Source: Corallococcus carmarthensis (GTDB taxonomy: Bacteria; Myxococcota; Myxococcia; Myxococcales; Myxococcaceae). Taken from it: a DNA stretch of 64,000 nucleotides. The stretch is taken from contig NZ_RAWE01000005.1 in the NCBI RefSeq assembly GCF_003611695.1, positions 1 to 64,000 on the forward strand. The letters run 5' to 3'. Below the pieces are notes generated by a model. It had not been told where the DNA came from. It did no database searches and was given only the letters and a program-made list of their open reading frames with translations. Below, one piece after another: positions 17,030 through 24,942 of this stretch. A program made the position numbers and the translations under genes. How positions within the stretch are numbered: the stretch's first letter is position 1; each line of letters starts with the position of its first letter.

Positions 17030-17953
17030 CTAGCGACGCACCGCGATGGAGCCCAGCTCGCGCGCGAGCTGGTTCTGCCACGCCAGGTCACCCACGAGGA
17101 CGCCCTCGGCGGCGACGAAGTGGCCGGCCTTGTCGTCGGCGTTCACCTCGAAGTTGTACACGTCGAGCGCGGTGGGCTCGCGGGAGAGGCTCGTCACGCG
17201 GACGGTGGCGCCATCCAGGCCCACGAACTCCGCACCGGCGCCGAGCGTCTTGGCCTCCACCACGCGGCCGTCAGCCAGGAGCATGCCGTGGTTCTGGGTC
17301 ACCTTCAGCGTGCGGCCGTTGTCCAGCGTGAAGACGAAGAGGTCGGGCCGCTCGGCTCCGGCGGTCTTGGCCTTGATCGACTGGCTGATGAAGCCCGGCG
17401 CGCTCAGCGTGGTGTTCTCATCCAGCGCCACCAGCTTCGTGCTCTGGCTGATCGTCTTCGCCGCGACCCACTCGGCGAAGCCATCCCGGCCCTCGACGAG
17501 GATCTGGGTATTCGCCTCGAAGCAGCCGCACTTGCAGACCGCGGCGATCTTGTTGTAGCGGTCCACCGCCGGGTAGTAGCCGTTGGCGGTGCCCCAGTTG
17601 TAGGCCGCCGCGGTGATGAGCTGGTTGGTCAGCGCGTACTGCAGCTCCGTCAGGCACTCCGACTGCGAGATGCCGCCCGCACAGCGGGTCTGGTTGTTGG
17701 CCGCGTAGTACTGGTACGTCGACAGGTTCATCCCCGGACCGGTGTCACCGGAGGGAGGCGGCGGATCGCCAGGGTCGCCCGGGTCGTCCGGGCACTGCGC
17801 GACGCCCGTCACCGGCGACAGGGGGCAGTAGATGATGTCCTGCGACTGACTGCCGACCGGATCCTTGTCCTGGGTCGCGGCGGGCTCGCCACAACCCGCG
17901 CCCAGCAGCGCGACTCCCAGACACATCGACACGAAAAGACCACTTCGGTTCAT
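17030..17953 (-). CDS. Lipoprotein with C-terminal Hint (hedgehog/intein) domain
   Basis: 307 residues; ATG 17953 with GGAG upstream. The leader ends LLGAGC (Cys21), then a Pro-rich linker and a cysteine-rich segment (CAGGISQSEC, CKCGCF). A Hint domain runs from Cys144 (CFEANTQILVEG) through VTQNHGMLLADGRVV (the block-B Thr-x-x-His) to VYNFEVNADDKAGHFVAAEG and VLVGD. In inteins the last block ends HN followed by Cys/Ser/Thr; here it ends GD and runs 16 more residues, so protein splicing is not expected, but hedgehog-type N-terminal cleavage remains possible. Hint domains in bacteria often process exported toxins or adhesins. Confidence 0.85.
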   Translation of the reverse strand: MNRSGLFVSMCLGVALLGAGCGEPAATQDKDPVGSQSQDIIYCPLSPVTGVAQCPDDPGDPGDPPPPSGDTGPGMNLSTYQYYAANNQTRCAGGISQSECLTELQYALTNQLITAAAYNWGTANGYYPAVDRYNKIAAVCKCGCFEANTQILVEGRDGFAEWVAAKTISQSTKLVALDENTTLSAPGFISQSIKAKTAGAERPDLFVFTLDNGRTLKVTQNHGMLLADGRVVEAKTLGAGAEFVGLDGATVRVTSLSREPTALDVYNFEVNADDKAGHFVAAEGVLVGDLAWQNQLARELGSIAVRR

Positions 17954-18404
17954 GAAGTGCTCCATCAACAGCCAACAGCGTGGGGTGTTTTGCAGACGTG
18001 AAGGCCTGGAGCAGTCGCCTCCCCCGGACGTGAGGGAGGTCGCGGACGGCGAGGGTGCGCCAGTGCCTTCGCATGAGGCCGTTGCAGCCTCATTCCCAAT
18101 TCATTGCACATCTCAAATAAAACCACAACACCATGTCAAGACATACGTGTTTCCCACGCTAAGTACATCCCCCAGGCATTGAATGCCCTCCCAGACATCC
18201 ATGCCTTGACGTGAAAAGCCATGGAGCCCGCAATTCGCCGGAGCGTGAAAAATCCGTCTGGGATGTCGCAGTGGGGCGGAGAGAGAGAGACGATGGAGCA
18301 GCCTCCGCGGCAGGCGCTCGACACCGTCTTCAACGATGACATCCTGTCGCTCTTCCGGAGAGCCATGACGGCTCGATCCGGCGCTGGCGCGACCTCGCGA
18401 GGCT
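17954..18404. other. Intergenic region upstream of the Hint gene
   Basis: About 450 bases, with an AT-richer part (18095-18245) unlike the surroundings; the region near 18000-17954 should hold the promoter of the Hint gene. Two short frames (18221-18436 plus, 18136-18366 minus) are open but lack start signals, and the first runs through a terminator hairpin. No gene supported. Confidence 0.55.
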
Positions 18405-18432
18405 ACCGCCCCGGCGGCTTCACCGGGGCGGT
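18405..18432 (-). terminator. Terminator after the Tat-protein gene
   Basis: ACCGCCCCGG (18405-18414) pairs with CCGGGGCGGT (18423-18432) around an 8-base loop, 12 bases beyond the stop of the minus-strand gene at 18444. Confidence 0.75.
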
Positions 18433-18443
18433 GTGACCTGGTT

Positions 18444-18689
18444 TCAGTAGGGCAGGGCCTCCCCCCGAGCCCGGATGGACGCCACGAGGTCCTGGCGCGC
18501 GAAGCCATACAGCCCCGCGTCCAGCACGCCCGCGCCGGTGTCCAGCAACCACAGCTCCAGCCCCCCCGTGCCTCCCGCGGAGGCCGCGCCCGCCACGGAG
18601 GCGGCGCCCAGGCTCACGGGGACCACGGCGGCGACGGCTGTCAGGCCCATCGCCTTGAGGAAGTGACGGCGGTTCGAGTCTCCCGACAT
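18444..18689 (-). CDS. Small Tat-exported protein
   Basis: 81 residues beginning MSGDSNRRHFLKAMGLTAVA, a textbook twin-arginine signal (RRxFLK) with a hydrophobic core to about residue 37. The mature part (TGGLELWLLDTGAGVLDAGL, ending GEALPY) is only about 40 residues and matches nothing I recognise. It follows the cysteine-rich gene by 60 bases on the same strand, so the two likely form one unit; Tat use suggests it folds, or is carried folded with a partner, before export. Confidence 0.75.
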   Translation of the reverse strand: MSGDSNRRHFLKAMGLTAVAAVVPVSLGAASVAGAASAGGTGGLELWLLDTGAGVLDAGLYGFARQDLVASIRARGEALPY

Positions 18690-18749
18690 GACACGCTCCT
18701 TCGCTTGGAAATACCCGCCCTCTTCAGGGCTTCAAGGTTGTGGAAAGCC

Positions 18750-19571
18750 TCACGACACCACGAGGCTGAAGCCGTTGTAGTAGCCGCAGAAGATGGTGTA
18801 GCCGCCGCGGTTGCACGTCTCCGGGTTGGTGATGAGCAGCCCCGAGTTGTCGTAGTTGCGCGCCGCCGTCTGGCCCGGCTTGTGGCACCAGTGGTTGTTC
18901 GTGCACAGCCGGTACCAGTGGTAGTCATAGCCCGGCCAGATGACCAGGCAGACGTTGTAGTTCGCGTCCGCCCGGCACGCCGTCAGCCACCCGTCCCGCA
19001 GCGCCGCCGCGCCCACGTTCCCGCAGTCGATGGCCGTGTACATCGACCCCGCCGCCCGCCCCGGCTGGGCGAAGGTGTTGGTGCGCAGGTTGCTCGCGTA
19101 GTTGTAGCAGTTGTTGTACGGCTGGTAGGCCGCGCCATTCCAGAACGTGAAGTCCGTGTCGGTGGTCAATGCATTGGGGTAGCAGATGGTCACGACCCCC
19201 TGCACGTCCCGCGAATCGATGATGGTGGCCTCCGCCTGCGCCAGCACCGGTCCCGGGTCCCGCAGGTCCAGCCGCGCGCTCTCCGCCGTGTGCAGCAGGA
19301 ACCGGGAACTCTCCGCCGCCTCCGGCTGGAACGCGCCGCCCAGCCGCACCGTCGGCGGCAGGCCCAGACGCTTCCAGTCGTCCGCCATGCCGGTGTCCTC
19401 GGCGCGCACGATGAAGCCCCGGTAGCCCAGGCCGCCCGTGTTCGCCTCCAGCGGCAACAACTGCGACGGGTCCGCCCGGATGCGCTCGGTCAACTGACGC
19501 GCTTCGCGCTCAGACAGGTTCCACCGCGGATTGGGACGCCCCGAGAAGATATCCAGCTCGACAGTCACCAT
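18750..19571 (-). CDS. Cysteine- and tyrosine-rich protein of unknown function
   Basis: 273 residues; ATG at 19571 with GAGGTG upstream. The N-terminus MVTVELDIFSGRPNPRWNLS has the SGRPNP motif I have seen only in uncharacterised proteins, and no signal peptide. The C-terminal half is rich in Asn, Tyr and Cys (YQPYNNCYNYASNLRTNTFA, CRADANYNVCLVIWPGYDYH, CNRGGYTIFCGYYNG) with eight cysteines, unusual for a cytosolic protein; it may be exported by riding with the Tat protein encoded next to it. Function unknown. Confidence 0.7.
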   Translation of the reverse strand: MVTVELDIFSGRPNPRWNLSEREARQLTERIRADPSQLLPLEANTGGLGYRGFIVRAEDTGMADDWKRLGLPPTVRLGGAFQPEAAESSRFLLHTAESARLDLRDPGPVLAQAEATIIDSRDVQGVVTICYPNALTTDTDFTFWNGAAYQPYNNCYNYASNLRTNTFAQPGRAAGSMYTAIDCGNVGAAALRDGWLTACRADANYNVCLVIWPGYDYHWYRLCTNNHWCHKPGQTAARNYDNSGLLITNPETCNRGGYTIFCGYYNGFSLVVS

Positions 19572-19807
19572 TGTGACACCTCGTATGCGGGGCGTGAGCA
19601 GATGCCTCGAACGCCCCGGGAAAGGCGGGGGTGAAGCCGGTTCTGGATACAACCAGACTTCACCCACAGTCAATGGTCTGTCTTACTTTACTGCTTTTTG
19701 GCAGTTGACGCGCAAAGCCAACCTCGGACATTGATTGAAGGGCCTAGTGGATTCCACGCATCTCCGCGCTCCGCCGAATTCATATGCGGGCAATCCCTTA
19801 GGCGGCG
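19572..19807. other. Upstream region of the cysteine-rich gene
   Basis: About 235 AT-richer bases up to the left direct repeat of the island. It should contain the promoter of the minus-strand gene at 19571. GTGAAG and CTTCAC at 19632 and 19664 could form a weak hairpin. No gene seen. Confidence 0.5.
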
Positions 19808-19881
19808 CGGCAATGGCTGGCGTGACGCGGAAGGCGCCGTGTCCTCGCCGAGCAGCAACTGGCGGACGATGGGCACGGGCG
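19808..19881. repeat. Island left direct repeat (copy of DUF885 gene 3' end)
   Basis: 74 bases matching 24869-24942 at 71 positions, same orientation, 5,061 bases apart. On the minus strand it encodes the last residues of the DUF885 protein (VPIVRQLLLGEDTAPSAS), but the stop codon has become CAG. It looks like an att-type or recombination-generated duplicate at the edge of an inserted block. Confidence 0.85.
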
Positions 19882-20232
19882 TGAAGCCCAGGGGTCAAGC
19901 GGCTCAGCATTGACAACGCAAACCACCGCGGCCTCGTTGCCTCTCGCCCGCTTGACTCCAGAGATGGCTATTGATGCATCTGCACCTGAAAACTCATCGA
20001 CACGTCCATCCGACCCGGCGACATGAACTGACACTCCGCGGCGAGTCAGCGCGTTGGCAACGTGAACGCTGCCATTCGCCTCGACGAACAGATTTCACAC
20101 TGACAATCGGAATGTCGCGCGGAGTGAGGCCGTCATGAGAGATGTTCCTTGAGCTTTCCTCAGCCACCCATTTTGCTTCAGTCCCTGCCCTGGCGCAGGC
20201 GCGTCCTCGCCGCGCGGCTGAGCCTCGTCGAC
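19882..20232. other. Island left part without recognisable gene
   Basis: About 350 bases of lower GC than the neighbours between the left repeat and the transposase relic. It holds overlapping short frames but no start signal or family. It may be eroded mobile-element DNA. Confidence 0.5.
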
Positions 20233-20558
20233 GTGCGGCGGCGCGTCTTTCTCGACGAGTCCTTCTGGACTACCTGGGTGCCCACAAAGTCGCCGGTGTG
20301 CGCCAAGCGGTCGAAGCCGTGGGCGCTCGCGTGGTGTACCTGCACACCTACAGTCCTGACTTCAATTCCATCGAGCTGTGGTGGGCAGACCTGAAGCGCC
20401 AGCTTCGTCAACTTGCCCCTCGGGCCATTGAGGCCTTGGCACGGACGGCGGGGCGGTTGCGAGCGGCCACTCCCCTCGCGAAATTCGCGGCGTGGTTCCG
20501 CCACCGCGCCCATCCCCATACATGCGGGGAAAGCGTTGCCAATGACCCACACCCGTGA
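20233..20558 (+). pseudogene. IS630-type transposase relic with internal deletion
   Basis: VRRRVFLDES (frame 1, from 20233) carries the first Asp of an IS630 DDE core. At about 20262 the match jumps to another frame with LLDYLGAHKVAGVRQAVEAV (second Asp), VYLHTYSPDFNSIELWWADL (third acidic residue) and the C-terminal helix to 20558. The 80 or so residues normally between the first and second Asp are missing and the N-terminal DNA-binding part is absent, so it cannot be active. Confidence 0.8.
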
Positions 20559-20625
20559 CTCAAAAACAGACTCCACCAGATGTTTCTAGAGCCACAGTCC
20601 GGATCTTGACTCAAGACCAATAAAA

Positions 20626-20727
20626 ATGGATCAATTGTCTTACCATGAACAAACCGACAAGCTTCGTCCTGGTGTCGACTTCATGGCAATGAACAGCCGT
20701 CCCCTCTTGAGAAAGGCAATGCCATGA
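20626..20727 (+). CDS. Possible upstream leader ORF
   Basis: 33 codons (MDQLSYHEQTDKL to LLRKAMP) ending in a TGA that overlaps the ATG of the peptide gene (ATGA at 20724-20727). It lacks a good ribosome binding site, and its composition differs from normal genes here. If translated it would couple or attenuate synthesis of the downstream peptide. Confidence 0.25.
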   Translation: MDQLSYHEQTDKLRPGVDFMAMNSRPLLRKAMP

Positions 20728-20858
20728 AGCGCATCAACACGCTCCACGTCCAGACGATGAAGACCAGCGCCGCCGACTACGCTTGCTCCGAGTGCCCGGA
20801 TCGCCCTTGGTGCAAGGGCACGGTGGAGACGCTGCTGGGCCTGCTCGGCCTGTCCTGA
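20724..20858 (+). CDS. 44-residue cysteine-containing peptide, candidate exported precursor
   Basis: ATG 20724 with GAGAAAGG eight bases upstream, stop TGA 20856-20858. The first half (MKRINTLHVQTMKTSAADYA) is polar and leader-like; then CSECPDRPWCKG, and an amphipathic or hydrophobic tail TVETLLGLLGLS. Three cysteines and one tryptophan lie in ten residues. The gene lies 150 bases before a TPR protein gene and an ABC exporter gene in the same direction, as in ribosomally made peptide (bacteriocin or signal peptide) loci. No modification enzyme such as LanM, YcaO or radical SAM is present in the window, so any maturation is unknown. No homologue recognised. Confidence 0.6.
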   Translation: MKRINTLHVQTMKTSAADYACSECPDRPWCKGTVETLLGLLGLS

Positions 20859-21008
20859 GCGTCTCATCCTGAAGACAGGCGTCACCGGTGAGCAGACACG
20901 GTGTGCCTGCCCTCGGGCGTCGGCGCCCCTGAGTCTCTCAGGGGTTCCGACCTTCATTTTCCTGTCTGGAGATTTACCTCCCACACCCTTTATCGAGGAA
21001 CTCGTCTC

Positions 21009-22988
21009 ATGGAACCCGTCCCCGGCCCGCTTCCTGGTGGTGTGCTCATCTTGGAGGCCTCTCCTGGCGTTGCACGTCAGGAAGTCTTGCGCAAACAGGT
21101 CGAGCAGTCCTGTGGGGGGACAGCCAGGGCATGGGTTCTCGACTGTCACCGTGATGAGGGCGGCCCCTGGGCAGGCCTGAAGGATCTGATGACGGACGGA
21201 GCCGCGGACCTCCGGCGGCTGGCTCCGGCGCTGGTCCAGAAACACGACTATGAGCTGGCGCTGGTGGTGCCGGACTTGCGTCGGGACGTCGTCGTGCGCA
21301 ATCCCAGCCTCACGGATGTGAGTCCCGAGGCAGAGCGGACGCGCAACTACGCCGCAGACCGGGCCTATCGCATTCCACAGGGACTGGTTGACCTCATGGA
21401 GCGCTGGCATGCCCTGGCGGGAGGCGGCTCCTGGCTCATCGTGTGTGACCATTTCGACCACGCTGGGGCACTGACCCGCCTGTTCTTCACCGAGCTGGTG
21501 CGCCGCGTGGCGGGACGGTTGGGCCTGCGGTTGATTGTCGCCGTCAGCCCCGGTGCGGGAGCCGCGACCCGGGCCCTATTTGAGTCCGCCGTGACTACGC
21601 TCCAGTCGCTTGACCTGCCGCCGGACCCCATCCAGGCCCCCATTCCGCCCGAGGAAATGGCTCGCAAGGCCCGGGAGCTCTCCGAGGGCGTCAGCGACCT
21701 CACGGCCGTAGAGAACATCCTGCCGCGCCTCATTCGGTACTGGTCGGCCAGTGATCAGCCGAATCAGGCATTGAACCTGCTGTTGCACGCGCTGACCATC
21801 TATTCAAGCCGTGGTTTCTACGACGACGCCTTGAAGTACGCCCACGCCGCGCTGGAACTGCTGGAACGCCACTGTCCGGACAACGTGCCGGACCGGCTCC
21901 ACATCTACAACCGGCTGTCCAATTGCTACTCCGCGCTCCGCATGCCCCACGAGGGCGTGGCCATCGTGGACAAGGCGCTGGCCTGCACCGACGACCCCGC
22001 CTACCTCATCTCGTGGTGCTACGTGAAGGCGATGTATCACGCGCGATACCTGCCGGAACGGGACTACGACCTGGCGGAGTCCTTCCTGGAGCAGGGCCTG
22101 GTACATATCGAGCGCGCGGACATGCCTCCGTACCAGCGGCTGTTCCGCAGGGCATTCAACCGCAACGGACTGGCGATGATCCGCCACTTCCAGAAGCGCT
22201 ACGACGAAGCGATCACGCTGTGCCGCAGCGCCGTGGAGGAGCTCAACGCAAACCTGGCTCCCGGGGAGTATCTGCTGCACCGCTCGGTGCTTCTGTACAA
22301 CGTGGCCCAGGTCTACGCCGTGCTGGGGAAGCTCGACGAGGCCATTGACATGTACTCCGGCGCCATGCGGATGGATCCCAATTACTCGGAGTATTACAAC
22401 GAGCGCGGTGGGCTTTATCTCCAGGCGGGCCGGCTGGAGGAGAGCGAGCGGGACCTGCTGACGGCCATTGAGCTGAGCCCGCCATACATGGAGGTCTGGA
22501 CGAACCTGGGGCAGTGCTACCGTCAGATGGGGCGCAACCAGGATGCGGTCAGCGCGTTCTCCCGTGCATTGGACTGCAACCCTCGCGTGGCGCTCGCGCT
22601 GGCGGGACGCGGCCATGCCCATGAGGCCCTGGGGCAGTTCGACGACGCGCTGCGGGACTACACCGCCGCCTTGCAACTCAATCCCTCCCAGCCGCTGGTC
22701 CATGCCAGCCGGGCGGTGCTTCGCTACGAAGCGGGGCAACTGGAAGCGTCGGTGGCCGACCTGGACGAGGCCATCCGCTTGTCGCCAAAGATGGCGGACC
22801 TCTACCAAAACCGTGCGGTGGCCTTGCAGGACCTGGGGCGGCCCCATGAAGCAGCCCAAGACCTGCGGACCTACCTGGAGATCAACCCTCAGGCGCTAGA
22901 TCGAACGGAGGTGGAGGCCCGGCTCGCGACGGCGTTGGCCCACGTGGCTCGCGTCCCGGCCGCCGCCTCCTACCGGATGATGTCTTGA
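21009..22988 (+). CDS. TPR protein with degenerate NTPase-like N-terminal domain
   Basis: 659 residues; ATG 21009 with GAGGAA upstream. Residues 10-230 resemble an AAA/STAND core: GVLILEASPGVARQEVLRKQ sits where a P-loop would be but lacks the GKS/T lysine, and SWLIVCDHFDHAG (141-153) looks like Walker B. From about 235 to 640 there are about ten tetratricopeptide repeats (such as EAIDMYSGAMRMDPNYSEYY, DAVSAFSRALDCNPRVALAL, DALRDYTAALQLNPSQPLVH). TPR arrays bind short peptides or protein tails. Its place between a small peptide gene and an ABC exporter, whose frame begins at its stop, suggests that it binds the peptide for delivery, modification or sensing. Confidence 0.8.
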   Translation: MEPVPGPLPGGVLILEASPGVARQEVLRKQVEQSCGGTARAWVLDCHRDEGGPWAGLKDLMTDGAADLRRLAPALVQKHDYELALVVPDLRRDVVVRNPSLTDVSPEAERTRNYAADRAYRIPQGLVDLMERWHALAGGGSWLIVCDHFDHAGALTRLFFTELVRRVAGRLGLRLIVAVSPGAGAATRALFESAVTTLQSLDLPPDPIQAPIPPEEMARKARELSEGVSDLTAVENILPRLIRYWSASDQPNQALNLLLHALTIYSSRGFYDDALKYAHAALELLERHCPDNVPDRLHIYNRLSNCYSALRMPHEGVAIVDKALACTDDPAYLISWCYVKAMYHARYLPERDYDLAESFLEQGLVHIERADMPPYQRLFRRAFNRNGLAMIRHFQKRYDEAITLCRSAVEELNANLAPGEYLLHRSVLLYNVAQVYAVLGKLDEAIDMYSGAMRMDPNYSEYYNERGGLYLQAGRLEESERDLLTAIELSPPYMEVWTNLGQCYRQMGRNQDAVSAFSRALDCNPRVALALAGRGHAHEALGQFDDALRDYTAALQLNPSQPLVHASRAVLRYEAGQLEASVADLDEAIRLSPKMADLYQNRAVALQDLGRPHEAAQDLRTYLEINPQALDRTEVEARLATALAHVARVPAAASYRMMS

Positions 22989-23026
22989 GCGCCGCCACGC
23001 CCGAATCGAAGGAAGACAGCCGGTCC

Positions 23027-24784
23027 ATGAAGACGACGGCAAAGCCCCCCCTCTCGCGCGTCCCTTATTACCGCCTGCTCGAGCTGGCTCGTCCCGAAGC
23101 GCGCGGACTCGCGCTCGGGACATGCTTCCTCTTCGTAGGAAGCGTGGCGGGGCTGTTGTTCCCGCAGGCCCTGCGCCTCATCGTGGATGGGGCACTGTTG
23201 GAAGGTCCTTCCTCGGACCTCGACCGCGTCGCGCTGGGGCTCTTGGGGCTTTTCATGGTGCAGGCGGTCGCCACGGCGATGCGCTACGTCCTCTACCTCA
23301 CGGCGGGTGAGCGCATCGTGAACCGGCTGCGCGAACAGCTCTATCGCAGCCTGTTGCATCAAGACATCGCGTTCTTCGACACGCACAAGACGGGAGAACT
23401 CACCAGCCGCCTGTCCTCGGACACGGCGACCATCCAAGGGGTGGTCAGTTCCAACATCTCTGTGCTCCTGCGCAACATCATCGTGCTGATGGGAGGAGTG
23501 GGCTTTCTTCTCTACACCTCCCTGAAGCTGGCCTTGGTCATCCTCCTGGTGGTGCCGGCCATGGCCTTCGGGGCGGTCCTCTATGGCCGCGGCGTCCGCA
23601 ACCTGGCCAGACAGGTGCAAGGGATGCATGGGGCCTCCCACCAGGTGGCCACGGAGAGCCTGTCCGCCATCAGGACCGTGCGCATGTTCGCAGCCGAGGA
23701 CACGGAAGTCCGGCGCTATTCAGAGGCACTGCAGCGGGCTTTCGCGCTGACCCGGCGCCAGCTCCGGGCCTCGGGCTTCTTCAGTGGAGGAGGAGTATTC
23801 GGAGCGTATGCGGCGGTGGCGCTCGTCTTCTGGTACGGCGGCCGATTGGTCCACCAACACCAGCTGACGGTAGGAGCACTGACGTCGTTCCTCGTCTACA
23901 CACTCCTGGTCGCGATGGCTTTGAGCGCCCTGGGGGACCTTTGGGGCGATCTGATGAAGGCCACGGGGGCTACCGAGCGCGTCTTTGAAATCATCGACCG
24001 GAAGCCGGCGTTCCCCACCCGGGGGGGGCTGCGTCCGGAGCGGATGGAAGGGCGCCTGGAGGTGGAGGCTGTGCACTTCCGCTATCCGGCGCGGCCGGAC
24101 AGCCCGGTGCTGCAAGGGCTTGAACTCGCGGTGAACCCAGGCGAGGCGGTTGCGGTGGTGGGGCCCTCCGGGGGGGGCAAGTCCACGCTGGTGGCACTGT
24201 TGACACGGCTCTATGACCCAGACGCCGGGAGGATCCTCCTGGATGGACGGGACCTGCGGGAACTGGACCCCTCCTGGTTGCGGCAGCAAACCGGCATCGT
24301 GTCCCAGGAGCCGCTACTCTTCTCCTGCTCCATCGCGGACAACATCCGCTATGGGCGTCCGGACGCGACGGACGCGGAGGTCCAGGCAGCGGCTCGCGCG
24401 GCCCACGCGCATGAGTTCATCCAACGCTTTCCCGAGGGCTATCTCACGGAGGTGGGCGAGCGCGGGACACAACTCTCAGGTGGGCAGCGACAGCGGGTTG
24501 CCATTGCCCGTGCCATGCTCGTGGACCCGAGCCTCCTCATCCTGGATGAGGCCACCAGCGCCCTGGACGCGGAGAGCGAGCATCTGGTCAAGGACGCGCT
24601 TGAGCGGCTGATGAAGGGGCGCACGACGCTCATCATCGCCCACCGCCTGTCCACGGTGAGCGGCGCAGACCGGGTGGTGGTCATCGAGGCGGGCCGCATC
24701 GTTCAGAGCGGCGACCATGCGACCCTGATGGGAGAAGAGGGACTCTACCGCCGGCTGGTGGAAAGGCAATTCGTAGCGGCGTGA
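23027..24784 (+). CDS. ABC exporter with fused membrane and ATPase domains
   Basis: 585 residues; ATG 23027 with GGAAG upstream, 38 bases after the TPR gene. Six membrane helices lie in residues 20-310 and the ATPase at 335-580: Walker A GPSGGGKST (379-387), signature LSGGQRQRVAIARAM, Walker B LLILDEATSALD, His switch IIAHRLST. It is a homodimeric type IV half-transporter of the MsbA/BmrA/TAP class. There is no N-terminal C39 peptidase domain, so if it exports the 44-residue peptide the leader must be removed by another protease or kept. Multidrug or lipid export is the alternative. Confidence 0.92.
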   Translation: MKTTAKPPLSRVPYYRLLELARPEARGLALGTCFLFVGSVAGLLFPQALRLIVDGALLEGPSSDLDRVALGLLGLFMVQAVATAMRYVLYLTAGERIVNRLREQLYRSLLHQDIAFFDTHKTGELTSRLSSDTATIQGVVSSNISVLLRNIIVLMGGVGFLLYTSLKLALVILLVVPAMAFGAVLYGRGVRNLARQVQGMHGASHQVATESLSAIRTVRMFAAEDTEVRRYSEALQRAFALTRRQLRASGFFSGGGVFGAYAAVALVFWYGGRLVHQHQLTVGALTSFLVYTLLVAMALSALGDLWGDLMKATGATERVFEIIDRKPAFPTRGGLRPERMEGRLEVEAVHFRYPARPDSPVLQGLELAVNPGEAVAVVGPSGGGKSTLVALLTRLYDPDAGRILLDGRDLRELDPSWLRQQTGIVSQEPLLFSCSIADNIRYGRPDATDAEVQAAARAAHAHEFIQRFPEGYLTEVGERGTQLSGGQRQRVAIARAMLVDPSLLILDEATSALDAESEHLVKDALERLMKGRTTLIIAHRLSTVSGADRVVVIEAGRIVQSGDHATLMGEEGLYRRLVERQFVAA

Positions 24785-24868
24785 GCAGGCGCGCTTCATG
24801 CTGCAACGGCTGCGCTGGACGGAGGCGGCCGTGCAGTTCCCTGACACGCAAGCAGTACAGGTCGATGC

Positions 24869-24942
24869 CGGCAATGACTAGCGTGACGCGGAAGGCGCCG
24901 TGTCCTCGCCGAGCAGCAGCTGGCGGACGATGGGCACGGGCG
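24869..24942. repeat. Island right direct repeat (true 3' end of DUF885 gene)
   Basis: 74 bases matching the left repeat at 19808-19881. Here the sequence is the real end of the DUF885 gene, with its stop at 24878-24880. The island therefore lies immediately downstream of an intact gene end, as mobile elements that target gene 3' ends do. Confidence 0.85.

Noticed and set aside
17030-17953. Interpretation of the Hint domain as an intein.
   Set aside because: The C-terminal HN and the following nucleophile are missing and there is no extein beyond 16 residues.
18221-18436. 71-codon plus-strand frame ahead of the Tat gene.
   Set aside because: It reads through the terminator hairpin at 18405-18432 and lacks a start signal.
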